Under the pieces are notes generated by a model. It searched no databases. It saw nothing but the letters and a program-made list of their open reading frames with translations, and had not been told where the DNA came from. Shown one piece after another: positions 5,047-12,968 of a DNA stretch of 12,968 nt. How positions within the stretch are numbered: position 1 is the first letter of the stretch; each line of letters begins with the position of its first letter. Position numbers and translations under genes: made by a program. Origin of the DNA: Chlamydiota bacterium (GTDB lineage Bacteria; Chlamydiota; Chlamydiia; Chlamydiales; Waddliaceae); NCBI GenBank assembly GCA_011065005.1, contig JAAKFP010000023.1, positions 1 to 12,968 on the forward strand, in the 5' to 3' direction.

Positions 5047-8000
5047 ATGTTACAAAGGCCACGAAAACGTGTCGGTTTTGCCGAAAAGGAAGATATTATA
5101 GATCTGCCTAATTTGATTGAAATACAACTTAAGTCGTTCAGTCAATTTTTACAGATGGATCTGTTCCCTGAAGAAAGGGAGAACATCGGATTGCAAGAGG
5201 TGTTCAATGAAATCTTTCCGATAAAATCCTATGATGAAAAAACCATCTTGGAGTTTGTCTCATATAGTCTAGGCGTTCCCAAGTATTGCCCAGAGGAGTG
5301 TATCCGTAGGGGGATCACCTATAATGTAACCTTGAAGGTGCAGTTTCGGTTAACGGACGAAACAGGAATCAAAGAGGAAGAGGTCTACATGGGAACCATA
5401 CCCATTATGACCGAGAAGGGTACTTTTATCATAAATGGCGCCGAAAGGGTTGTCGTTTCCCAACTTCATAGATCCCCTGGTATCTGCTTTGAGCAAGAAC
5501 GACACCCACGAGGGAATATCATCTATTCATTCCGCATCATTCCTTATCGAGGAAGTTGGCTAGAAGGGGCTTTCGATACAAATGACCTTATTCACATTTA
5601 CATAGATAGAAAAAAGAGACGCCGAAAGATTTTGGCAACAACATTTATTCGTTCTCTAGGATATTCCACAAATGCCGATATCATCGAAGAGTTTTTTAGC
5701 ACTAGAAAAGTCAAAATCAAATCACAAAAAGAATTTGAAAAACTCGTTGGAAAAATCCTCGCCGAAGATGTGATCGATGAAGAAAGTGGACTACTCTTTG
5801 GTAAGGCTGCAGAGAAACTTACAACAGCAATGCTGAAAAGAATGCTAGATGCCGGAATTGGAATTGTTCGAATCGCTGAAGATGCTGATGAAAACAGTCC
5901 TGTCATCAAGATGTTAGTGAAAGATCCGACCGATTCCTATGAGTCTGCGTTGAAAGATTTTTATCGGAAAATTAGACCAGGGGAACCTGCAACATTATCC
6001 AACGCTCGTTCCGCTATCATGCGTCTTTTCTTCGATCCGAAACGGTATAACCTTGGACGAGTTGGCCGCTATAAACTAAACTCAAAACTTGGTCTCGAAG
6101 TTGTTGATGAAACTTTGCAGGTCGTAACCCTCATGAAAGAAGATGTCGTCAACGCGTTAAAATATCTCATCCGACTACGTGAAGGGGATGAAGATGCATT
6201 CGTCGATGACATTGACCACCTCGGAAACAGAAGGGTTCGTTCTGTAGGAGAACTCATACAAAATCAATGCCGTATTGGTTTGGCAAGAATGGAAAAAATC
6301 ATCCGCGAGAGGATGAACCTCTTCGATTTTTCCTCCGACACACTAACACCTGGAAAGATCGTTTCCGCTAAAGGCCTCTCTGGAGTGCTTAAAGACTTCT
6401 TTGGCCGCTCTCAGCTTTCTCAGTTTATGGATCAAAATAATCCCATTGCTGAGTTGACCCACAAGAGACGTCTCTCTTCCCTTGGACCCGGCGGCTTGAA
6501 CAGAGATCGTGCTGGTTTTGAAGTGCGTGACGTACACCCAAGTCATTATGGTAGGATTTGTCCCATTGAAACACCGGAAGGACCAAACATTGGGTTGATA
6601 ACCTCTCTTTCATCTTTTGCTAAAATCAATGAGTTTGGATTCATCGAAACTCCTTACCGCATTGTCAAGGATGGGGTTGTCACAGACGAAATCGAATATA
6701 TGACCGCAGACCGAGAAGAGCGTTGTGTCATAGCTCAGGCTTCAGCTTCTTTGGATGAATTCAAAATGTTTAAGGAAGACCTCTGTTGGGCGAGATATCG
6801 TGGAGAACCTCTAGAGATCGATTCCGCAAGAGTAACCCATATGGATGTCTCTCCTAAGCAACTTGTGTCGATAGTAACAGGTCTGATTCCATTTCTTGAG
6901 CACGATGACGCTAACCGTGCTTTGATGGGATCAAATATGCAACGGCAAGGTGTTCCATTGTTGCAGCCACAAGCACCAATTGTAGGAACAGGCCTAGAAG
7001 CTAGAGCTGCACGTGACTCTGGCGCTGTAATTATTGCGGAGGAAGAAGGTGTTGTAGACTTTGTTGATGGGCAGAAGATTGTGATCTCCCCGAAAAAGAA
7101 TCCTTTGGAGAAAAAAACCTATAAGCTTAAGAAATTTATTCGTTCAAACGCCGGTACTAGCATTAACCAAATTCCCCTTTGCCGAATTGGAGATAAAGTC
7201 AAAGCTAATGACGTTATCGCTGATGGCCCAGCGACAGATAGAGGTGAAATAGCACTCGGAAGAAACGTCCTTGTCGCTTTCATGCCTTGGATGGGTTACA
7301 ACTTTGAAGACGCGATTATCATCTCGGAAAAGCTACTCCGAGAAGATGCTTATACCTCCATCTATATCGAAGAATTTGAACTAACCGCTCGAGATACAAA
7401 GCTTGGTAAGGAAGAGATCACTTGCGATATCCCGAATGTTTCTGAAGAGGCCCTTGTCAATTTAGCCGATGATGGAATTATTCGCATCGGCGCAGAGGTC
7501 AAACCCGGAGATATCCTCGTTGGAAAGATCACACCAAAGTCTGAAACAGAATTAGCACCGGAAGAGCGCTTGCTTCGGGCAATTTTCGGTGAAAAAGCCG
7601 CTGATGTGAAAGACGCTTCACTTATTGTCCCTCCAGGAACGGAAGGGGTGGTCATGGATGTGAAAGTCTTTAGTAGACGCGATCGCCTTTCAAAAACAGA
7701 CGAAGAGCTTATTGAAGAGGCCTCCAAACTAAAAGAGATTCAGCGTGAATACAAGCAGAAGCGAGCTGAACTCAGAATGGAACGCCACGAGCGAATTGGA
7801 GCTCTCCTTTTAAATGACCCAGCGCCAGGAACAATGGTGCATCGCAAAACCGCTGAAGTAATTATTGAAGAGGGAACCATCTTAACACAAGAAATGATCG
7901 AGATCCTCGAAGATGAAAATATTGAAGACCTCTTGATGCCTGACAACGAAGTGTATCGCACTCTTAAAAAGCTTATTCATGATTACGATGTCGCTTTGCA

Positions 8001-8817
8001 AACACTAGAAATCCAGTATAAAACACAAATGGAACACCTGCGTAAAGGAGATACCGACCTAGAGCCAGGAGTGATTAGACAGGTTAAGGTCTATGTCGCA
8101 TCAAAAAGGAAGCTGCAAGTTGGTGATAAGATGGCCGGACGCCACGGAAATAAAGGGGTGGTCTCCAATATTGTCCCAGAAGCGGATATGCCTTTCCTCT
8201 CGAGTGGACAAACAGTGGAAATCATCCTTAATCCTCTGGGTGTGCCTTCTCGTATGAATATGGGACAGCTCTTTGAAACACATTTGGGCTTCGCAGCTAA
8301 ACTTAAGGGGGTCTACATCAAGAGCCCAGTATTTGAAGGATTTCCTGAAGAACAGATTTGGAAGATGATGAAAGAACAGGGCCTCCCGGAAGATGGTAAG
8401 TTTTTCCTTCAGGATGGACGTACTGGAGAACGCTTCGATAGCCCCGTCGTTGTCGGATATATCTATATACTGAAGCTTAGCCACCTTGTCGCGGATAAAA
8501 TCCACGCTCGAGCTGTGGGTCCCTATTCGTTAGTTACACAACAGCCTTTGGGTGGTAAAGCTCAAATGGGTGGGCAGCGTTTCGGAGAGATGGAAGTATG
8601 GGCAGCAGAAGCCTATGGGGCTGCGCATCTGCTCCAAGAATTGCTAACTGTAAAATCTGATGATGTATCAGGGCGTACACGTATCTACGAGTCAATTGTG
8701 AAAGGGGAAAATATTTTGAAAGCAGGTACTCCGGAATCGTTTAACGTTCTAATTAAAGAGATGCAAGGTTTATGCCTTGATATCAGATCGGAAATAGTTG
8801 AAGAACAAGAGTTATAA
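5047..8817 (+). CDS. rpoB: DNA-directed RNA polymerase subunit beta (RpoB)
   Basis: This 1256-residue protein is the beta subunit, which with beta' forms the polymerase active centre. It is close in length to Chlamydia RpoB (about 1252, from memory) and shorter than E. coli's 1342. The rifampicin pocket is at about 451-480: [15 protein letters not shown], then [14 protein letters not shown]. Asp462, His472 and Ser477 are the counterparts of E. coli Asp516, His526 and Ser531 and carry the drug-sensitive residues. The catalytic region [12 protein letters not shown] (1026-1037) and the C-terminal [24 protein letters not shown] and [14 protein letters not shown] blocks are intact. Residues about 900-1000 form a charged helical insertion of the kind shared by Chlamydiota and Proteobacteria. 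GGAG (5034-5037) lies nine bases before the ATG, and the N-terminus [13 protein letters not shown] is chlamydia-like. Confidence 0.99.
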   Translation: MLQRPRKRVGFAEKEDIIDLPNLIEIQLKSFSQFLQMDLFPEERENIGLQEVFNEIFPIKSYDEKTILEFVSYSLGVPKYCPEECIRRGITYNVTLKVQFRLTDETGIKEEEVYMGTIPIMTEKGTFIINGAERVVVSQLHRSPGICFEQERHPRGNIIYSFRIIPYRGSWLEGAFDTNDLIHIYIDRKKRRRKILATTFIRSLGYSTNADIIEEFFSTRKVKIKSQKEFEKLVGKILAEDVIDEESGLLFGKAAEKLTTAMLKRMLDAGIGIVRIAEDADENSPVIKMLVKDPTDSYESALKDFYRKIRPGEPATLSNARSAIMRLFFDPKRYNLGRVGRYKLNSKLGLEVVDETLQVVTLMKEDVVNALKYLIRLREGDEDAFVDDIDHLGNRRVRSVGELIQNQCRIGLARMEKIIRERMNLFDFSSDTLTPGKIVSAKGLSGVLKDFFGRSQLSQFMDQNNPIAELTHKRRLSSLGPGGLNRDRAGFEVRDVHPSHYGRICPIETPEGPNIGLITSLSSFAKINEFGFIETPYRIVKDGVVTDEIEYMTADREERCVIAQASASLDEFKMFKEDLCWARYRGEPLEIDSARVTHMDVSPKQLVSIVTGLIPFLEHDDANRALMGSNMQRQGVPLLQPQAPIVGTGLEARAARDSGAVIIAEEEGVVDFVDGQKIVISPKKNPLEKKTYKLKKFIRSNAGTSINQIPLCRIGDKVKANDVIADGPATDRGEIALGRNVLVAFMPWMGYNFEDAIIISEKLLREDAYTSIYIEEFELTARDTKLGKEEITCDIPNVSEEALVNLADDGIIRIGAEVKPGDILVGKITPKSETELAPEERLLRAIFGEKAADVKDASLIVPPGTEGVVMDVKVFSRRDRLSKTDEELIEEASKLKEIQREYKQKRAELRMERHERIGALLLNDPAPGTMVHRKTAEVIIEEGTILTQEMIEILEDENIEDLLMPDNEVYRTLKKLIHDYDVALQTLEIQYKTQMEHLRKGDTDLEPGVIRQVKVYVASKRKLQVGDKMAGRHGNKGVVSNIVPEADMPFLSSGQTVEIILNPLGVPSRMNMGQLFETHLGFAAKLKGVYIKSPVFEGFPEEQIWKMMKEQGLPEDGKFFLQDGRTGERFDSPVVVGYIYILKLSHLVADKIHARAVGPYSLVTQQPLGGKAQMGGQRFGEMEVWAAEAYGAAHLLQELLTVKSDDVSGRTRIYESIVKGENILKAGTPESFNVLIKEMQGLCLDIRSEIVEEQEL

Positions 8818-8827
8818 GAATTACTTT

Positions 8828-8894
8828 AGAACAGGTTAGATCAGGATAGGCTTCAAACGGGTCAACAAGAAGCCTGCGGTTAGAACCTGTTTTT
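8828..8894 (+). other. nested stem-loop ending in a U-run between rpoB and rpoC
   Basis: The outer stem pairs AGAACAGGTT (8828-8837) with AACCTGTTTT (8884-8893), ten pairs with one G-T. The inner stem pairs AGGCTTC (8848-8854) with GAAGCCT (8869-8875) around a 14-base loop. The 3' arm ends in five T (8890-8894). It fills most of the 100-base gap and ends eight bases before the rpoC ribosome binding site region. The terminator-like ending suggests partial attenuation, but equal RpoB and RpoC supply is needed, so mRNA processing or stability is at least as likely. Confidence 0.55.
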
Positions 8895-8917
8895 ACAACA
8901 TGAGAGAGGTTAATTGC

Positions 8918-11900
8918 ATGGAAGACCAAAAGGAACGCGAGGCAGGATTTGATAAGCTAACCATCAGAATTGCCTCTGATGCTGTCATCCGCAATACATG
9001 GTCTCGCGGTGAAATAAAGAAACCGGAGACGATAAATTATCGGACCTTTAAGCCGGAGAAAGGGGGTCTCTTTTGTGAGAAGATCTTTGGTCCTACTCGC
9101 GATTGGGAGTGCGCATGTGGAAAGTATAAGAAAATCAAACATAAAGGGATTGTTTGCGATCGCTGCGGCGTTGAAGTTACGCTCTCTAAGGTCAGACGTG
9201 AACGTATGGCCCATATTGAACTCGCAGTACCAGTCGTTCATATATGGTTTTTCAAGACGATGCCTTCCAGAATTGGAAATGTGCTTGGCATCTCCACCAC
9301 AGACTTGGAAAGGATCATCTATTACGAAGAATATGTCGTTATCGATCCCGGCCACACCGATCTAGAAAGGAAACAACTCTTAAACGACCTCGAATATAGG
9401 GAAGCTCAAGAAAAATGGGGACGCGATGCCTTTGTAGCAAAGATGGGGGGAGAAGCAATATTCGACCTGCTAAGTTCCGAGGACCTACAAATTCTTCTTG
9501 TCGATCTCAAAGATAAACTTCGTCGCACTAAGTCGCAACAAGCACGAATGAAATTAGCAAAGCGTCTGAAAATCATCGAAAGCTTTGTTAGCTCTGCCAA
9601 TACTCCTCAATCGATGGTCATGTCTTGTGTTCCGGTTATACCGCCAGAACTCAGACCACTTGTACCTCTTGACGGGGGAAGATTCGCGACCTCAGACCTC
9701 AATGACTTATACCGCCGTGTCATCAACCGTAACAACCGTCTCAAGGCCATCCTTAAACTCAAAACTCCAGAAGTCATCGTCCGCAATGAGAAGCGCATGC
9801 TTCAAGAGGCGGTTGATGCATTATTCGACAATGGACGACATGGCCACCCAGTGATGGGCGCAGGAAATCGACCTCTAAAATCCCTATCAGAAATGCTCAA
9901 AGGAAAACAAGGACGTTTCCGTCAAAATCTCCTCGGTAAGCGTGTCGACTACTCTGGACGTTCTGTGATTATTGTAGGACCGGAATTAAAGTTCAATCAG
10001 TGCGGTCTTCCTAAGCTTATGGCTCTAGAACTCTTTGAACCGTTTATTGTGAAACGTTTGAAAGATTTGGGTTATGTGTACACCATTCGCTCAGCGAAAA
10101 AGATGATTCAAAGGCAAAGCACAGAAGTGTGGGATGTCTTAGAAGAGATCATTAAAGGGCATCCAGTGTTACTAAACCGTGCGCCGACGTTGCACCGATT
10201 AGGAATTCAAGCATTCGAGCCCATCCTAATCGAAGGTAAGGCGATAAGAATTCACCCGTTAGTATGCGCGGCATTTAATGCTGACTTCGACGGTGACCAG
10301 ATGGCCGTATACATTCCCTTATCAGTAGAAGCACAAATTGAAGCTAAACTTCTGATGATGGCACCCGACAATATTTTCCTTCCTTCCTCAGGAAAACCCG
10401 TCGCAGTTCCCTCTCAAGATATGACTCTCGGCCTCTACTACTTAATGTGCGACCCTATGTATATTCCAGAGGAGCATGATAAAAAAATCCGGATCTTCCG
10501 CGACGCTGAAGAAGTCTTGATGGCGTTGCATGCCAGTGGGAGTTATAGCTGGTTTGATGTGCCGAAAGAAACAAAGGAGCAAGAGCGCTCCTATTACACT
10601 CGAGGGATTCGCATCCATGAACTTATTAAGGTGCGCACAAAGAATGGAATCATTGAAACAACTCCCGGGCGCGTAATTTTTAACACAATTGTTCCTGAGG
10701 AGCTCGGGTTTCAGAATTATAGCCTCCCCAAAAAGAAAATGGGCGAGCTCATCATGGAGTGCTACAAAAAAGTCGGATTAGAGAAAACCGTTCGTTTCCT
10801 CGATGATCTAAAAAATCTTGGCTTCACAGAAGCAACACGCGCAGCTCTTTCCATGGGCGTTCGGGACGTGTGTATTCCTGAAAACAAACAAGAGATTATA
10901 GACGAAGCCCATGAACGTGTAGCGCAGGTCAGAAAGCAGTACGAAGACGGAATTATTACTGATGGGGAGAGAGCATCCAAAACAATTAGCATCTGGACAG
11001 AAGTTTCGGAGACATTGTCAGAGAGCCTCTTCGAAATGATCAGCAAAACCCATAAGGGGCAAAAGAATCCTCTGTATCTTATGATGGATTCCGGCGCTCG
11101 AGGGAATAAATCTCAGATTCGTCAGCTCGGAGCCCTCCGAGGACTTATGGCGAAACCTTCAGGAGCTATCATTGAGTCACCCATTACCTCTAACTTCCGT
11201 GAGGGACTGACCGTCCTTGAATATTCGATCTCTTCTCACGGTGCCCGAAAAGGTTTGGCTGACACCGCCTTGAAGACTGCAGACTCCGGATACCTGACAC
11301 GACGTCTTGTTGACGTATCTCAAGATGTGATTATCACCGAAGCAGACTGTGGAACTCTCAATGGAATCGAAGTTTCATCGATTAAACAAGGACAGGAGGA
11401 ACTCCTACCATTAAAAGATCGAGTTTTTGGGAGAACTGTCTGTGATGATATTTTTCTTCCAGGTGACAATACCCAAGTCCTAGCTAAGACAGGAGATATT
11501 CTTACAATTAAACAGGCGGAAGCGATAGATGATGCAGGAATTGAAACGATAAAGATTCGTTCTGTGTTAACCTGTGAAACACGTCGTGGTGTATGCCAAA
11601 AGTGCTATGGTGTCAACCTCGCAAACGGTCGTAACATCAACCTTGGTGAGGCTGTAGGGATTATTGCTGCGCAGTCCATTGGTGAACCTGGTACGCAGCT
11701 AACAATGCGGACCTTCCACCTTGGCGGTATTGCTTCTGCTGTTCTTAGCCCCGAATTAGAATCCGAACATGAAGGAATTCTTGTCTATACAGACCTCAGA
11801 ACGGTGAAAAATGAGGAAGGGTATTGGATCGCTTTAAATAAGTATGGAAGCTTAAACATCATTCGTGATGAAGGGCGTGATCTTGAGGAATGTAAAAGCC

Positions 11901-12968
11901 TCCTTTCTACAAAGTCTATAGAACCCCTTCAAACTTTTAATGTGGAGTTGGGAACAAGGATCCTTATCGAAGATGGTGCAAAAGTCAAAGTAGATCAGAC
12001 GATTGCTCAATGGGAACAGCATAATATTCCTATCATTTGCGACCGCCCCGGCTACTTGAAGTATGAAGATCTTGTTGAAGGGATCTCTACAGAACGAGAG
12101 GTCAATAAGCAAACAGGACAGCTCGAGCTGATTGTGAAGCAACACCGCGGGGAACTTCATCCTCAGATTTTGGTATACACCGATAAAGATTTCAAAGAAC
12201 TCGTCGGAACCTATCCAATACCTTCCGGAGCGTTGATCTCTGTCGAAGAGGGACAATTTGCTGCAGCCGGGACCATGCTGGCGAGATTGCCGCGCGGTGC
12301 CTTGAAAACTAAGGATATCACGGGAGGTCTTCCTCGAGTCGCTGAACTGTTTGAGGCCCGCAAGCCAAAAGATTCCGCTGAGATCGCTAAGATTGATGGC
12401 ATCGTCGACTTCCGTGGAGTCCAAAAAAACAAGCGTATCGTTGTCGTTCACGACGAAATTACTGGAATGGAGGAAGAACACCTCATCCCTCACACCAAGC
12501 ACTTAATCGTGCAGAAGGGAGACTACGTCATTAAAGGTCAACAGCTGACCGATGGTGTCGTCATCCCTCACGAGATACTAGAGGTCTGCGGTGTGCGTGA
12601 ACTCCAAAAGTATATCGTCAATCAGGTGCAGGAAGTCTATCGCTTGCAGGGGGTTGACATCAACGATAAGCATGTCGAAATCATCGTGCGTCAGATGCTG
12701 AAGAAGGTTCGCATTATCGACCCAGGTGATACAGGTCTCCTGTTTGGTGAAGAAGTCGATAAGAAAACTTTCGAGCGAGAGAATCTCAAAGTTGTCAACG
12801 AGGGGGGGAAGGCCGCTCAGGCAGCTCCCGTCTTGCTGGGAATCACAAAGGCATCTCTTAGCACCGATTCCTTTATCTCTGCGGCATCGTTCCAGGATAC
12901 GACCCGCGTTCTCACCGAAGCCGCCTGTGCAGGAAAGACAGACTACCTCCTGGGCTTTAAGGAAAACA
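8918..12968 (+). CDS. rpoC: DNA-directed RNA polymerase subunit beta' (RpoC), 3' end beyond window
   Basis: The frame stays open from ATG 8918 to the window edge, giving 1350 complete codons without a stop; roughly the last 40 residues are missing if it matches chlamydial length. GAGAGG (8904-8909) precedes the start. The N-terminal zinc site is C65, C67, C80, C83 (CACGKY and CDRCG). The active-site NADFDGDQ begins at 454, with Mg-binding Asp456, Asp458 and Asp460. The bridge helix region contains MDSGARGNKSQIRQLG. The second zinc site is C811, C886, C893 and C896 (CETRRGVCQKC). The trigger loop QSIGEPGTQLTMRTFHLGG carries Met930 and His934, the catalytic loop residues in other bacteria. All signature residues are in place, so it should be active. 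It follows rpoB by 100 bases and forms the core enzyme with it. Confidence 0.98.
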   Translation, partial: MEDQKEREAGFDKLTIRIASDAVIRNTWSRGEIKKPETINYRTFKPEKGGLFCEKIFGPTRDWECACGKYKKIKHKGIVCDRCGVEVTLSKVRRERMAHIELAVPVVHIWFFKTMPSRIGNVLGISTTDLERIIYYEEYVVIDPGHTDLERKQLLNDLEYREAQEKWGRDAFVAKMGGEAIFDLLSSEDLQILLVDLKDKLRRTKSQQARMKLAKRLKIIESFVSSANTPQSMVMSCVPVIPPELRPLVPLDGGRFATSDLNDLYRRVINRNNRLKAILKLKTPEVIVRNEKRMLQEAVDALFDNGRHGHPVMGAGNRPLKSLSEMLKGKQGRFRQNLLGKRVDYSGRSVIIVGPELKFNQCGLPKLMALELFEPFIVKRLKDLGYVYTIRSAKKMIQRQSTEVWDVLEEIIKGHPVLLNRAPTLHRLGIQAFEPILIEGKAIRIHPLVCAAFNADFDGDQMAVYIPLSVEAQIEAKLLMMAPDNIFLPSSGKPVAVPSQDMTLGLYYLMCDPMYIPEEHDKKIRIFRDAEEVLMALHASGSYSWFDVPKETKEQERSYYTRGIRIHELIKVRTKNGIIETTPGRVIFNTIVPEELGFQNYSLPKKKMGELIMECYKKVGLEKTVRFLDDLKNLGFTEATRAALSMGVRDVCIPENKQEIIDEAHERVAQVRKQYEDGIITDGERASKTISIWTEVSETLSESLFEMISKTHKGQKNPLYLMMDSGARGNKSQIRQLGALRGLMAKPSGAIIESPITSNFREGLTVLEYSISSHGARKGLADTALKTADSGYLTRRLVDVSQDVIITEADCGTLNGIEVSSIKQGQEELLPLKDRVFGRTVCDDIFLPGDNTQVLAKTGDILTIKQAEAIDDAGIETIKIRSVLTCETRRGVCQKCYGVNLANGRNINLGEAVGIIAAQSIGEPGTQLTMRTFHLGGIASAVLSPELESEHEGILVYTDLRTVKNEEGYWIALNKYGSLNIIRDEGRDLEECKSLLSTKSIEPLQTFNVELGTRILIEDGAKVKVDQTIAQWEQHNIPIICDRPGYLKYEDLVEGISTEREVNKQTGQLELIVKQHRGELHPQILVYTDKDFKELVGTYPIPSGALISVEEGQFAAAGTMLARLPRGALKTKDITGGLPRVAELFEARKPKDSAEIAKIDGIVDFRGVQKNKRIVVVHDEITGMEEEHLIPHTKHLIVQKGDYVIKGQQLTDGVVIPHEILEVCGVRELQKYIVNQVQEVYRLQGVDINDKHVEIIVRQMLKKVRIIDPGDTGLLFGEEVDKKTFERENLKVVNEGGKAAQAAPVLLGITKASLSTDSFISAASFQDTTRVLTEAACAGKTDYLLGFKEN

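Noticed and set aside
6397..6480. Possible rifampicin-resistance changes in RpoB
   Set aside because: The main resistance positions (counterparts of Asp516, His526, Ser531) keep the sensitive residues; the Arg at 454 in FFGRSQ is also the Chlamydia residue as I recall it.
1..12968. A novel defence, mobile or accessory system hidden in the window
   Set aside because: Every coding stretch belongs to a recognised housekeeping gene, and the spacers are too short for further proteins; no transposase, repeats array or phage signal was seen.

Overview
The window is one long, co-directional housekeeping segment on the + strand: the end of infA, a tRNA-Thr(GGT) gene, tuf, a tRNA-Trp(CCA) gene, secE, nusG, rplK, rplA, rplJ, rplL, rpoB and most of rpoC. 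The + strand accounts for all of it; I found no credible gene on the - strand. RpoB and RpoC sequence wording (for example the [10 protein letters not shown] block and the start [13 protein letters not shown]), the gene order and the two single tRNA genes around tuf all fit the phylum Chlamydiota. The base composition and the many differences from the Chlamydia proteins I remember suggest an environmental, amoeba-associated type lineage rather than the genus Chlamydia itself. That placement rests on recalled sequences, not on a search.

Layout. Positions 1-68 hold the C-terminus of translation initiation factor IF-1. Positions 69-182 carry two overlapping candidate housekeeping promoters. The tRNA-Thr gene (183-254) and tuf (319-1503) follow. 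Two hairpins fill the gap to the tRNA-Trp gene (1569-1641). secE (1697-1954) and nusG (1977-2525) come next, then the ribosomal proteins L11, L1, L10 and L7/L12 (2575-4741). A 305-base non-coding gap (4742-5046) separates rplL from rpoB (5047-8817). A 100-base gap with a nested stem-loop separates rpoB from rpoC (8918 to past the window edge).

The genes supply the translation and transcription core: EF-Tu brings aminoacyl-tRNA to the ribosome, L10 with L7/L12 forms the stalk that recruits EF-Tu, L1 and L11 flank the factor-binding region, NusG joins RNA polymerase (RpoB and RpoC) to the ribosome, and SecE is part of the SecYEG export channel.

I found no mobile element, CRISPR array, defence system or other accessory locus. 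The most interesting unexplained signal is RNA structure in the spacers, above all the rplL-rpoB gap. There, a stem of about 29 base pairs closes nearly the whole spacer, a second copy of its 5' arm could compete for the same 3' arm, and a separate 13-bp hairpin with two symmetric A-A mismatches sits just upstream of the rpoB ribosome binding site.
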